Assembly: GCA_950295325.1 (NCBI GenBank)
Contig: OX485804.1
Coordinates: 40,362,001 to 40,426,000 of the forward strand
Direction: 5' to 3'
DNA: 64,000 nucleotides
From: Polytrichum commune
Lineage: Eukaryota; Streptophyta; Polytrichopsida; Polytrichales; Polytrichaceae
The position numbers and the translations under genes are program-made. This document shows, in pieces, positions 12,236-24,620 of the stretch. Numbering within the stretch: the stretch's first letter is position 1; each line of letters opens with the position of its first letter. The notes under the pieces were generated by a model. It was not told the origin of the DNA. It searched no databases and worked only from the letters and a program-made list of their open reading frames with translations.

Positions 12236-13513
12236 GATTTGTGGTATTTTCAAGCATATATGTATTGTTTTAAAATATAAATAAATAAATTTATATTATT
12301 TCTAAATAAATATTCATTTTTTCATTGTTTCCCATATAATTTATAAAATATAACATAACAATACCTTATCCATCATTATTATCATTTTGCATTTCTGAAG
12401 ATAAACATATGGATAAGGTATCGATAACAAATATCGTATGATTGACGTTTCCAATGATTTGTATAATTTGAAGAATTAGTAGGAAGGACATCTTGTGGAT
12501 CTTGAGTTGTTTGCATATTGATTTTGACGAAGTTTCCTTACCTAATGATATGTATAGTGATTTAATAAGGAGATCAACCCATTTCATGATATTCCATAAT
12601 ACCTAGGGTGTATGTATGGATTTTAAAAAACAACTTTAAAAGACTTGGAAGTTTTTAGCAATTCCAACACATATGATATGATATGATTGGATTCCTCTCA
12701 ATTTGGCTCTCTTATCACATCGATGATGATGGAATTCTAAGGGCAACAACAATTAGGAGTTCTACACATAGTAGTAAAACAATTAGGAATTCTCTACAAT
12801 AACTAAAATTCTTATTGAATCTTCTTAGTCTTTGATGAAGGTAATTAAAAGGGTGACAACACTTGTCCCTTTCCAATTTGTATTTCAAGGGTTTATGGTT
12901 CCCATGAATATGCATTTATAACAAATAATAGTACTTTTTTCTATGTTTATCTATCTATTTCTCGACGAGAGTGTCTTTAGTATATTGAATTTGAACTTTG
13001 TTGCCGACAAGGTTGAATTGCCTTTTGACACTTCGATTCTTGGAACAAGCTCAATTAATATGAGTTCTTGGTTATTTGTTAATAGTCATGCCTCTCCTAC
13101 TAGTGCATGGTTCTAGTTGAATGCCCAAAATCATGACAAACTTAAGTTCTAATTTTCCATTATTTATTGATAACTTACAACACATGACGTTTTAGTAACA
13201 TCCGAATGGATGGGCACCCATTATGTGCAATTCCTCCCCATTTAAAGACATTGAAACCTTTGTATTTTTCCCACCGAAAAGTTATAACTTTCCCACTAAT
13301 GTTATCATTTCCAAAACCTCAAGAGCATTCACTGCTCTTTAATTCATCATCACGAGTCTTTCACCTTTCGATTTCTCGTAGGACAAACATTTGAGACCAA
13401 AATGTCATATTACCAATAATAAGCCATTAAGATAGTATGACCCTCTCTTGCGTGACCAAATGTGTTTTAATGAAGATGAAGGACAATACAACACGTACAC
13501 TGTAAATATGCTC
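12236..13513. other. AT-rich spacer without genes
   Basis: This sequence is AT-rich with only short frames on either strand. No repeat termini or RNA genes were recognised. Confidence 0.5.
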
Positions 13514-14328
13514 TTAAGAGCCGAAGTCCTAAGTCCCAAGTCACATGAGGTCAATCCATGCAATCTCAACCGTTGAGAGCATGGAAGTTGGAACTTACCA
13601 TTTTACACAGGGTCCGAAGTCCTAAGTCCCAACTATGACATGGATGCCTACATGGCAACACTTTTTGGAGGTGACGCTTGGGACTTGTGCTACAAGTTGG
13701 GTTAAGAAATAGAAAAAAAACTAGACCCAACCCTCAACCCAAGTCCCTTGAATATACGTGCATAAAATAATCAAGATCCAACTTTAATGATATTTAATGA
13801 TATTTAGTGATAACTTGAGGCTCACAAGTTGGGACTTGCTAACATAAGGGGTGGTTTACACTATGGACCATGAAGTCGTCCCACGGCCGTCTAAGCGATG
13901 TGATTGGACGTTGAAGTCGTCCCGGGACGACTTGGGTTTACACCAAGGAAAAAATGGCAGAGTGACCATGGAGGTTGAGGTCCACAAAATATTTTTTTTA
14001 AGCCTACTCTATCTACTGCCATGGTCCAACGGGTTTTCCGTTGGGACAAGCAAAAGAGGTGGTATGGGAAAAACAGCAAGGACCCCTGTCATAAAAATGC
14101 CGTTTTAATGATTTTTTTATTTTTAATGATTTTTTATTTACTTAATTAATGATTTTCTTCGGCTACAGTTAGAAGGTTGTAATACTGTAAATACATATTT
14201 CCGTTATGGTTGAACGCACAGTAGAAAATGCCCGTTGTTTTGCAAGAAATAAATCGTTTGTATTTGTTCATTTCATCACTGTTTTGGTGTACTTCAACTA
14301 GTAGTGTGTGATATTTTTGAGGTAGAAA

Positions 14329-15629
14329 ATGGAGGGTTATGGCGGTGATGGGGGATCACAAAGAGAGTCACAAGGAGAGTGGTCACAAAATTCTGAGTGG
14401 ATGCAAGAAATGGCAGCTCCAATTTTCAGACCTCATTATTCAATTTCAGAAATGCTACAGAGACCTATTTTGTTTCCATCTTCTTTTAGTGTATTTCCTC
14501 CTCCTCCTCTTCTTTCCACTATTGAAGTTGGAATTTTTGAAGGCAAGGAAGAAGTAGGAAAAAAATGAATGGTTAGAAAGAAGAGGGGGCGCACAACAAA
14601 AGAAGGATCAAAGAACGTGAGGAAAGCGAATGTTATAGAAGTTGGAGAATCAGATGAAGATGAAATGGGAAGAGTGACGTGGAAGGACTTTGAGGTTCAT
14701 CAGCTCATTGCTATTCGAGGAGAAATGAAAGAAGACTTTGCAAAATTGGCAAACAAACAAGCTAAATTTTCAGAGAAGTACAATTTGTTTGAGCAAAAAC
14801 TAAAACCTTGAAAACCTTAAATGTTTTAAATGTTTTGTATGATTCTGTATGATGGGCCCTAGAAGGGCTTGGCCCCTATGCCCCCCTCCCCCAATACAGG
14901 GTCGGTTGCTGCCGCATGGGCATTCAGGATTCCACGATTTGCGTGTGCCTCGCGTGCGGGAGGAATCGAACCCGACTCACTTTCGATTAAAACCTTCCGT
15001 CCCTCACTCACCTACCACTACTCCAATCCAATTCATTCGACATTGCTTTCAATTACTTCGTTCATATACATCATTTACTTACCTAGTTTATGTTGATTTG
15101 ATATTTTAATTTGACATTCTTCTTTGACATTTCTGATTGGATTTTTACAGGTGTTAACGCATGACTCAAACTACAAATATGGCAGGTAACTGCAATCAAA
15201 GGGTTCAACAGGTCTTGGCTGTCATGTAAGAAAAAATACAAATCCATTCTAAGTGATTACAGAAATGATAAAAGGGCTAATGAAATTTCAGGTGTAGACA
15301 AACATCAAGAATGCAAGTGGTTCACTGAAATGGATGAGTGGCATGACAATACTGCAAGTGTACGCAACCAGATTCCAGCAAATGCTACATAAACAACTCT
15401 TGCAGATGTCATTACATCTACTCCACCATCTCAGACAACAACTACTACAACACCAAAGTCGACAAGAAGTTCCATATAAGACAAGAAGAAGAAAACTCAA
15501 GAGAAGATAGAACTTTTGCTAGAACAGGTTGTTGGTAATTTAGGGGCTCCTTTTTCTTAATTCAAGGAATCTACAAATATTCTTAAGAACATGGACAGAA
15601 ATTTTGCTGTCCTCCTAGAAAAATTCTAA
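14329..15629 (+). pseudogene. Harbinger Myb/SANT-like (trihelix-type) DNA-binding protein, degraded
   Basis: The first part starts MEGYGGDGGSQ and is stopped by TGA at 14566-14568. The same frame continues with a basic RKKRGRTTKE motif and an acidic EVGESDEDEMGR linker, then opens the SANT-like fold (VTWKDFEVHQLIAIRGEMKE). The rest of that fold is found at 15166-15390: IWQVTAIKGFNRSWLSCKKK, then a YKSILSDYRND segment and WFTEMDEWH. A SINE-like insertion and other sequence lie between the two parts, perhaps within an intron. Several further stops occur before a C-terminal coiled-coil-like tail ending near 15629. In this superfamily the Myb-like protein works with the transposase to bind element ends. 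Confidence 0.75.
14849..15066 (-). mobile_element. Probable tRNA-derived SINE
   Basis: On the minus strand, GGGTTCGATTCCTCCC fits a pol III B box (GGTTCRANNCC), and about 45 bases upstream AGTGGTAGGTGAGTG resembles an A box. The flanking GC-rich body is unlike its AT-rich surroundings. It separates the two halves of the Harbinger Myb-like domain. Ends and a target duplication were not established. Confidence 0.5.
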
Positions 15630-15961
15630 CTAATCAATTTCACTATCACTATCACTATCTACTATAGTTGATTTTTGCCTGAGTTTGTATTGCCACAAAT
15701 TTTCTGCCATTAATTCGTGGATTACTGTGGCTTCCCGCAGAAGGTCATTTGCCTTCTCGTTTTCTTTTAATAAAAAAAAATTGTTTCTTCATCATTTAGT
15801 TTATATGTAATTGGAGCATCTTCGGTGGCTAACATCCTCCTCTTCACTTTAGCAATTCCAACCCTTTTGTCCCATAATTCACTACCTTCTCGTATTTCTC
15901 CCTCACCAATCATTCTATTCAATTTATTTTTTGCCTCCACTATCCAATCTTTTTCTATGCA

Positions 15962-17098
15962 TTATTTGTTCACAATGCACAAATTATGCAACACTATACA
16001 AGTGGCTACAATATCCAGCATATTCCGCAAAGACAATTCGCATCGCTTCATTATCACCCTCCACCTATCCTTCAATATCCCAAATGCCCTCTCTACACAT
16101 ATCCTAGTTGAAGATTGAATAAAATTCCAATTAGCCTCTTTCTCGGATAGTATTTTTTTTCCGTCCTTAAACGGACAATACCTCCATGGCTGAACCGGAT
16201 ATACCGCATCCCCTATAAGTTTATATGGTTGGAATTTACCTTCTATACATTCATGTCCGATTCTTGTAACTTCAAATACGCTCCAATCGTGAAGACTTCA
16301 TGCCCACCCAAACTCATAATCCCAAAACATACAATCTGGTCCGACTATTCCTTGCAAAATTGTTGAATGAAATGACTTCCTGCAGTAATAATCTTGTCTG
16401 CCAATTAGAGGGCCTAAAACAAGAATATGTGATCCATCTATTGCACCTATAATATAAGGAATACCGTATAATTTTTCAAACCTCAAAGCTAAAATTCTAA
16501 ACTGTGATTCGTTTGGAGTTTGTACAAAAACTGGTTGTAGATGTTTTCTAACCGCTTTACTAAACTCCCTCACTACTATTGATAATGTATTTTTGTGCAC
16601 TCCATACAAGTCGCCTATAGTTTGCAATCCATCACCACTTCCCAACCGATGCAATGACATTGCTATCATATTTTGCACCGGCACCGTAATCCTAAATTGA
16701 ATTTTTTTTTTCAAATACGGACCCAACCTCTCACACAAAAATCTGAATGTATTGTGTGTCATTCGAGTTCGCTTTCTAAATTCATTCTCCGTCCATAAAC
16801 CCAACAATAAGCGGTCTACGAATCCAATCATCCGTTCTTGACTCCATATACTGCTCTCTCTATACCCCATATTCTCATAAACCAAGCTCAAAATTGCTAA
16901 CTTCTCCCATTTTCCTTGCAAGATCAGCGCTTGAATATCTACCACATGCTTTACGAGCATGTACAAAAACATGTACAATCCTAAAAGCAAAACAAATGTC
17001 CTCCTCCTCTCCTCCATTGCTTGCTGAAATTTTAGGTTCATGCAAGCGAAAACTACAAGACAAATGAAGAGAAAAGAAGTAAAGAGAAGAGAAGTCAA
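15962..17098 (-). pseudogene. PIF/Harbinger DDE transposase with an in-frame TGA
   Basis: The frame begins upstream of MNLKFQQAMEERRRTF (a likely start at 17041) and includes a helix-turn-helix-like stretch around TIGDLYGVHKNTLSIVVREF. The catalytic core follows: the first aspartate in GAIDGSHI, the second in FWDYEFGWA, then a TGA at 16298-16300. In the same frame it resumes SLHDWSVFEVTRIG and carries the third acidic residue in RICVERAFGILKDRW, ending HNLCIVNK at 15962. All three catalytic residues survive, so the single TGA is the main visible lesion. Length fits the family (about 360-380 aa). Confidence 0.88.
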
Positions 17099-17449
17099 TA
17101 GAAGTAAAGAGAATGGTCAAACTTTATTTTTTCCAAAAACTGCATTTTTTTTAATTATTAAAAAAATTAGCACCTCCACTTTTTGGTGCATGGTCATTCT
17201 TCATGGTCCACATTCGGTTTACACCTAGTGAAGGGCCCATAAACCATGAAAACTAATATTTTAGTAACTCGGACCATGGAAGTCGTCCCACGCAAAATAG
17301 GCCTCTTACGTGGGACGACTTCATGGTCCATAGTGTAAACCGCCCCTTAGTGGGATTTGGGACTTGGGACCCGTGTGAACCGGCCCATTAGAATCTACTT
17401 TATGCCAAGCCATGTGACATGTCCATTGATATATAATGTTCTTAATTGA

Positions 17450-17943
17450 GGGCCACTTCACACACGAGACTGAGAGCATGTGACCATTGCACTTCAAGCA
17501 ATCTCATTGGTGGAAAAGGCGGAGCCAGTCCAAATTCGCTTCACACTACACTTGAGGGACCAACTTGAAGGGAGATGGATGTAAAGTCTACATGGATCCT
17601 ACATGGCATCAAATGGATCATGTTTCATGGTCACTTGGATTATTCTCAAAAAGCACCTCTTGGAGGTAGGCCTAACACAAAACCGGGAGACCATGGCATT
17701 CCGAATGCTCACAATCGTTGATTTATTCTATTTTATCATGTGTGAGGAACCACACGAATAAAAATTCATTGAAATAGCATTTGGTTGAGGGCCCAGTCAC
17801 ATATGACTTCACACCACACTTGAGGATCCGTGACCACCTTACATGATGATTTTGGAGGTGTGTTGGGACGGCCTTTGGACACTTTCTTCTGGGCTCTCAC
17901 AATTACATGGTCACATGTTGTTGGCTCGTGTGTGAAGTGGCCC
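17450..17943. mobile_element. Complete 494-bp MITE, GGGCCACTTCACAC family
   Basis: Terminal inverted repeats GGGCCACTTCACACACGAG bound the element. The right flank is TTA, the left TGA, so the target duplication is imperfect. It is the reference copy for the two half elements at 5422-5768 and 17947-18086; a diverged relative lies at about 51290-51655. Confidence 0.85.
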
Positions 17944-17946
17944 TTA

Positions 17947-18086
17947 GTGCTCATGACCATTACACTTCAAGCACTCTCATTGGTGGAATAGGCGGACCTA
18001 GTTCAAGATCGCTTCACACTACGCTTGAGGGACCAACAGAGTAAGTGAATGCAAGATGGATGTAAAGTCTACAAGGATTCCTACAT
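17947..18086. mobile_element. Other half of a GGGCCACTTCACAC-family MITE
   Basis: It matches about 17469-17608 of the adjacent complete MITE (shared CATTGGTGGAA and GAGGGACCAAC blocks) but stops at CCTACAT, directly before CACTAGAAGG at 18087. It contains just the part missing from 5422-5768, and the two overlap by three bases (ATG on one strand, CAT on the other). Confidence 0.75.
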
Positions 18087-18600
18087 CACTAGAAGGAATC
18101 CTGTCCAAATCAACCCTGCAGGGTAGCAGGAATTTTACTGTAAAAAGGCACCGGTATGGGTGGGTAGTAGTATGTCGGTGCAGTCTTGATGGCCTAGTTA
18201 AAAGCCGGGTGATGCACCCAATAATGCTCTTTTCAACCCCTTGGGGCTTCGGTGGGTGACAATCACCATCCCAAGGGTGACACATACCCTTTGCCCATTC
18301 TACCATAATGGGTGGGGTGGAGTGGGTTTTGGGTGACATTAGTTTGGTGCCTTCTTGGTGACATGCGCCGGAATTGGGTCCTCTTCTACCGAACCCAATC
18401 GTCTCGTCTGAAGATTATTGCAATGGATGGAAGAAAGTTCTTTTGAAGTTGATGCCCCTTGTGCCAAGTCGCTGATGGAGTTGAAATTAACCCTTTCATC
18501 ATCTTCATATCCAGTGTGGCCGGGGATTCGTGGCACTCAAGTAAAGTCATCCGGTACAAAAATCGGATGAGTCCATCAAGGAGCTTGGATGGAGCTTACT
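18087..18600 (+). mobile_element. Short CACTA-like terminus with a decayed coding tail
   Basis: It begins CACTAGAAGGAATCCTGTCC, differing by one base from the terminus at 5769. After about 30 bp the two diverge. Near 18516-18556 a block encoding WPGIRGTQVKSS in frame is shared with the end of the ORF at 7536-8276. It looks like an internally deleted or rearranged relative. Confidence 0.5.
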
Positions 18601-18679
18601 TTAGTGAAACACCTACGAGTTGGCACGTAAGAGCCCCTTGTTCCCTCATAGCTATTATGAACTACTAGCTATTTTATAA

Positions 18680-18790
18680 ATATCAATTAGTTGGCAAGGG
18701 GCCATGATGTGGCTTTGGATGCTCTAAGCCTATTTTTTAACTTCTCATGAGTTGTTACCAAAGCCATGATGTGGCTTTGGATTCCACGTG
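18680..18790. repeat. Short direct repeat
   Basis: The block GCCATGATGTGGCTTTGGAT occurs twice, at about 18702 and 18763, in otherwise non-coding sequence. Confidence 0.7.
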
Positions 18791-19109
18791 GTTATATTGA
18801 TAAATATTGCAAGTTGTCAACGTGTGCAACATGTGATAAATGGTTACGACGTGTCGTCATAGCCATTTTTTTATAAAAAAAACTACAACTTTTCTTTTTT
18901 GCACGGGTGTCATTCCTCAAATATTTGTTAACTTTATAAAAGACATGTATTTTTATGATAAATTGGTTAACTCTAAAAATCAATTCAAGATAATAAATAC
19001 TTTCATTTCTCTATTATCTAAACATATATATTGAGAGAAATATAATATAATTTATTTAAAAAGATATAATATAAATCATATTATTTTAGAGATAATATGA
19101 TATTGGATG

Positions 19110-20530
19110 ATGATAAATGTTTACAATGCATCGGATAGACTATAGTCAGAACTTAGGATTTTCTGAGTATACCCCATCTATAATGTTATCCCACAAGTCT
19201 ATTTTCAATTAAGATATCATTTATTTACACATTATATTATATTTTTTATAAAATAAAATTTATCTTTGCATAGTATTTTTTGATATATTTTATTTTTGAT
19301 CTTCATTGTTCCACTTTGGTAATTTAATGAACATATACACTCATCTATAATTTTTGTCTTTTATACCTTATCTAAGTGTTATTACAAGAAAACCTCATCT
19401 CAACTCCTTCTACATATAATAGATGATACAATAATATAATATTTGATGATGATCAATTTTTACACACGGGTAGATCACTCCATTGTCAAGTTGAAAACCA
19501 CGTGCGACCAAAAAAAATCTTCTTTTGGTAAGTTGCACCACCAAAATGGGTTAAAATTTTATCAATTTTTTTTCATGAGTAGATATACACAGTACCTATG
19601 ACATAGTCAAAAGTGGTAACTAAATTCGATGATTTCTTCTTTTTCATAAAACATACCGTTTCTAACTAGAGTGACATAAAATTGAACTAAAACAAAAACT
19701 AAAAAAAATAAAGATGACTAAAAATTTCAAAAAGTTATACAAAAGATACTATCAATGGTTATGTATATGTAGAAAAAATATCATAAATTTTAAAATTATG
19801 TATGGCATGTAATATAGGGGTAGCAAACTTTGTCCGCACGTGGTGTCAACTTGACAATGAAGTGACCTCCCCGTGTTTTTACAATGCATAGGATAGATTA
19901 TAGTCAGAACTTAGGATTTTATAAGTATACCCCATTTATAATGTTATCCCACAAGTCTATTTTCAATTAAGATATCATTTATTTCCACATTATATTATAT
20001 ATTTTTAAAGATAACATTTATCTTTGCATAGTATTTTTTGATATATTTTATATTTTATCTTCTGAATCATTGTTTGACTTTGGTAATTTGATGAACGTTT
20101 ACACTCATCTATAATTTTTGTCTTTTATACCTTATCTAAGTTTCATTAGATGAAAACCTCATCTCAATTCCTTCTACATATAATAGATGATACAATAATA
20201 TAATATTTGATGATGATCAATTTTTACAATGCATCGGATAGACTATAGTCAGAACTTAGGATTTTTTGAGTATACCCCATCTATAATGTTATCCCACAAT
20301 TCTAATTCCAATTAAAATATCATTTATTTTTATGTTATATTATATTATTTAAAGATATAATTTATCTTTGCATATTATTATATTATTATATTTTATCTTC
20401 GTTATTTCACTTTGGTAATTTTATGAATATTTACACTCATCAATTATTATTTTTTATACCTTATCTTAGTTTCAATCCAAAAAAACATCATCTCAACTCC
20501 TTTTACATATAACAGATGATACAATATATT
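19110..20530. repeat. Three AT-rich tandem units of about 310-345 bp
   Basis: Units start near 19119, 19876 and 20221. Each contains GCATCGGATAGACTATAGTC-like and ATAATGTTATCCCACAA blocks, a poly-AT middle and a TAATAGATGATACAAT end. A 411-bp MITE separates units 1 and 2; units 2 and 3 are adjacent. No coding capacity is visible. Confidence 0.9.
19465..19875. mobile_element. MITE with 41-bp inverted repeats and 8-bp target duplication (hAT-like)
   Basis: The ends are CACGGGTAGATCACTCCATT and, in reverse complement, CACGGGGAGGTCACTTCATT, continuing in near-identity to CCACGTGCG. TTTTTACA flanks the element on both sides (19457-19464 and 19876-19883). The junction of tandem units 2 and 3 shows the same TTTTTACA once, giving the empty site. 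An 8-bp duplication and CA-starting ends fit the hAT superfamily. Confidence 0.88.
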
Positions 20531-22829
20531 GTTGGATTTCTTTAGATACCTTATCTTGTAATTTGTATGTTTATGATTAATCCTAAATCTTGTGTAACTT
20601 ATAGTTTTGAAACTTTTGCTACCACTACAAATAAATAAATAATAAATGTATTACAAATAGACCCACAATGACCATATTTTGGTGTATATATTTTTTTAAT
20701 TAATTACTTAATTAAAAATATATATTCTCTATCTTACAACCCATCAAACATATCCAATTAAAAGAAACTTAAATAATCTAGTACAAATTCACTTCTAGAA
20801 TATAGTTTAGGGTCACCAATTGATGAGGATAAAAATTTGCTTTGATAATGATTATTATATTTATATGTGTTTCAAACATTATAAAGAAAGTCGCTATAGC
20901 CTTAATTCGGATTTGCTAGAAACCTTGAACTGGTCGCGTGTTTTATATCCTAAGAGAGGTGGGCTAGTAGAAAGTTTAAACAATTAAGACCAATGTACAA
21001 TAGTGCTAGTAATGGATCAACTTCTAATAAGGTATCCCACAAACTAACCATCCCAAGAGTATTATTTAGTTTATATCAATAACCTTTGTGAAAATGAAAT
21101 ATTGTTGTCTTCAAATATAAGAAGCTAAAAGGCTTATGTCACCAGGTATACATCAAGATGTTGTAAAAAAATTAATTTCCTAAAGTAATGAAGTGTAGTA
21201 CCATTTGGTACATATAATAATATATTCTAGAAGATACACCATATTATATCAATTCGATGGTCTATTTGGAAGTGACATTTGAAACAACCTAATACATCAT
21301 TATTAAATAGGAAAATAAATATATCTCTAATGGAGTTCTAGAGGGAACATTCCAACACAAAATATGTGTCATTGTCAACTGCATTTGGTAATCATAATTT
21401 TAATGTTGTAACCTTAAAGGATTGAAATAGAAAACAACATGATCAAGCATCATTCACATACTTCATAGACTTCAAACTTGATTTCGATTTGTCAACCATC
21501 TCGTACTAATTGTGTGTTTCATATCCTAAAATATACATCTTTGTTGAAAAATCAAGCCATTTACATTAGGGTTTAGGGTTTCACATATGATCCCAAGTCC
21601 CACTCATATTGGTTTTTGGCTTGTCCCAACTCGCAACACAAGTCCCAAACCTTACCTCTAAAAATTGCTGCAATGTGCAATGTCAAAATTTGGACTTAAG
21701 TCTTGGTACCCCAAATGAAGTGGTAGGTTTGAATTTCCATGCTCTCAACGGTTGATATTGCATGAATTAACGTCATGTGACTTTGGGACTTAGGAGTAGG
21801 GACATGTCTTAACCGACCATTACATAGAAAATAGTTTTTCAAACAAGAAAACACAAACACCAATATGATATCTTATTATATAATGATATATTAATATTAA
21901 ACTTTAAGTATTATATCTTAAATATTATCATTTTGGAACCTTAGTAATTTAGGCTTTATGTTTTTTTCAATATTTAAACTTAATATATTTTATGCTCTAG
22001 AAATTATGTTTTCAGGTTGACCGTTAGTTTATATGATATAATTTATTGCAAAGTTTGAACATTATGTCTTCAAAAATTAAGGTCAACCTTCAAATTTAAA
22101 GGACCTACCTAACCATTTGATGAACTGCCATATTGGATTAACAATAGATATATAATTTACGATCACTGTATTTTATAGAAAGAAATATAACATTATAGTG
22201 TGATTTATTATGGATTCCCTATCTTATAACTCATTATGTATATCTGATCAACACTTTACAAGGTGGTATAACTTAGCAAGATAGTCTATCTTGTATTCAT
22301 TATCATGTATATCTTATATCGTTTAGATTATATATAATATTTATGAATTTCTATTAATATGTTAATATTATTTATTATTAAAAATTTATTATTAAAAATT
22401 TAATTTACAATTTTTTTTATTATCTTAAAGGTTTTATCGTAAGTTTGTAAAATGATAGACATAGTATGTTTAAGTCCACATAATTAATATCATATGATGT
22501 TATATAATAATATAATCTATATGCATGGTGCATAGTTATAGGATTTAGGGTTTAAGGTAATGAAGATTATCATTCTACATTTCATTTGCTAATCACTTTC
22601 TCATCCAATGTGCCCACTACATAAACTTCATTTTAGGGTTTTTAAGGTCTTTTTCTTTTGCACTACTTCCAAGGTATGTGTTCTTTCTACATTTTGTTTT
22701 GTGTTGGGATATGATGTCATTCGATAAGGTATATTGGGAATATATTTTTAGTTACATACATATTGGACTTTAAGACTATTTATATTTTATTATATTTTAT
22801 AGATTGCATGTCAAAAATATATTTAATAG
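20531..22829. other. AT-rich gene-free stretch with repeat fragments
   Basis: Nothing coding is supported. It contains two fragments of a dispersed repeat near 20880-20950 and 21440-21535, a two-unit telomere-like TTAGGGTTTAGGGTTT at about 21567, and a MITE relative at 21590-21832 that matches the outer element at 13514. It ends exactly where the right inverted arm begins. Confidence 0.6.
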
Positions 22830-23049
22830 ATGTATTTTATGATGTTTTTAGAATCTAGGTGACCTTCATAAAGTGTCATGTCTTATCACTCACCAAATTT
22901 AGTTAGAAAGTAGGAAATTGAAAAAAACCGGCACCCCACATAGAAGTACCCCTCCATAAAATGGGTGACATCACCCATTTTTTGGATGATGTCACCCGTT
23001 TCTCACCCATCTAAAAAACGGACAATGACCGGCACATGGAACTTGGCCC
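22830..23049. mobile_element. Truncated copy of the 538-bp MITE at the duplication edge
   Basis: It matches 4675-4894 in reverse complement, ends at the intact GGGCC terminus by 23049 and is cut at 22830. The missing half is present only at 4895-5212. This marks the right arm as the derived copy. Confidence 0.9.
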
Positions 23050-24620
23050 TAATTAGGGTGGGTACCATTCAGAGTTACATGTTTCATTTTACTTACATTA
23101 TCGCTTTACATACCCTCCCCAGCTTCCACCTTCGACATGTTGGCGAATGTGTAAAACTACATTAAGTATATTGAACACGTTTTCGGAAATGGGTGATCTC
23201 ACCCGCGCTCCTCCGAAATTGTGGACATGCAAATATAGATCCTTGCTCACATTTTGAAAGGTAATTCACGTGTGGTGATCTGCGATCTGGCAACCGTCAA
23301 GTCAATCCACACTAGTCACTGATGCTTACAAAAGGATCCCTCATCACACCGAGTAGGTTGAAGCATGCAGATCCATTTGCCTCCTCCGGCTTCTGCAGTT
23401 CTTCCTGCGGTTAGTCAAGGTAGCAATTCATTAGCACATGATCCTCACTCGGATCATCACGTTTGGAAGTTACTTGGAGTAGGTGATGTGAAGTAATTGT
23501 CAATTGCTGTATATTGTGTTTAATCCGATCGACCTATTCCTCGGAGCCTGTCATGATGTCTTCTGTTAGCGATTCTTTTGCTGTAATCTCAAAAGTGTTT
23601 TCATTTAATCAGGTTGTGCGAGTATTGGGAGAATTCAGTTTAGTTTGTGTATTGGACGCCCTGCAAGACTTGTATTCTATCTCAGCTTAGTGACAGTCTG
23701 CTGGTCTAATGTTAATGGTTAACACGTCTTATGTATGAGAAGATCATTTGTATGCCTTCAAATACTTGGACCACAAATGTTGCATCAGTACTGAGGATCT
23801 TGAAGTGCACTCATACATATTATGTTCTCAGTTTAGAAACAGTCTCAATGTTTGAGAAGTCATGTATATATATGTAATGTATGTATGTAAGCTGGAGATC
23901 ATGTTGCCTTGAATAGCTTTGATGAAACATCTGGTTGCATGAATATTGGAAGCATGCCGCATTCGCATGCGAAGGCAAATCAATATAATTTTACTGACAA
24001 TCTTCTGTGAATGGTTAGCGAGTTACATATAATCTTCAAAAGCTTGGGTCGAAAAGGTTGCATTTCAAATTATTGGGAGCATCCGTGAGGTTCGGGTTTT
24101 GGAGGTCTTGCTGCAAGTGGATATGTTTTTCAGGTTTAGTGGCCGTCTCCTGTCAATGGTTAGCAATTCGTGGCATATAGAAGAAGATGCCAATGGATAA
24201 CAAAACAAGTATATCAAATACAGATGCTGCCTTCAATAGCATGGATCATCACAACGTTAAATGAATATGAGGAGCTGCATGCATTGCATCTTGTGATATG
24301 GATGTCCTACAAGTGCATGCATATAGTTGTAATCACAAGTGTCACAGATCTACTTGGTCATTTGGTTCTTCGGTCCGGTTCGTGTCTCCTCCTTTTGAGC
24401 ACCTTTGAGCACAAACTCTTTCTTGTTGTTCCTAGATTCCTATCGTCCTTGTTGTACTTGTGTTTCTCTGTGCAGTAGAAATTCGTTTGTTTCCCCAAAA
24501 ACAGATCTAGAAGTGGGTAAATGAATCGTTTCCATGTCTCACGCCTGACATGGTTTCACATTGAACCTGCATAAATGATTGTCACAATAACTAGTTCCTG
24601 ATGTCCTCATTGGCCTGCAG

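Larger units (their letters stand above)
13848..17346. mobile_element. PIF/Harbinger transposon, nearly complete but inactivated
   Basis: Terminal inverted repeats of about 38 bp (GGGGTGGTTTACACTATGGA at the left, one mismatch at the right) bound a 3,499-bp element. Its flanks are TAA and TTA, the TWA target typical of the superfamily but imperfect here. It encodes the two proteins expected of this group: a Myb/SANT-like protein on the plus strand and a DDE transposase on the minus strand, transcribed convergently. Both reading frames carry stops, so the copy is not autonomous as it stands. Confidence 0.9.
13514..17390. mobile_element. Older TTA-type MITE that received the Harbinger insertion
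   Basis: The outer sequence carries repeated AAGTCCTAAGTCCCAA-type motifs on the left. On the right it has GGGACTTGGGACCCGTGTGAAC, next to TTA at 17388. Positions 13514-13650 match the reverse complement of 21700-21832, including an AACCGTTGAGAGCATGGAA block, so this is a dispersed family. Without the 3.5-kb insertion the element would be only about 370 bp. Confidence 0.6.

Noticed and set aside
19110-20530. Tandem units considered as a CRISPR-like or satellite array
   Set aside because: Units are over 300 bp, only three copies and without spacers; the plant nuclear context excludes CRISPR and the copy number is too low to call a satellite.
21567-21584. Two telomere-type repeats
   Set aside because: Two units are too few to indicate an interstitial telomere or chromosome fusion.
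24170-24478. 102-codon frame upstream of the EXORDIUM-CUB gene, also present at 3246-3554
   Set aside because: Its presence in both arms follows from the duplication and is not independent support; no domain is recognised.
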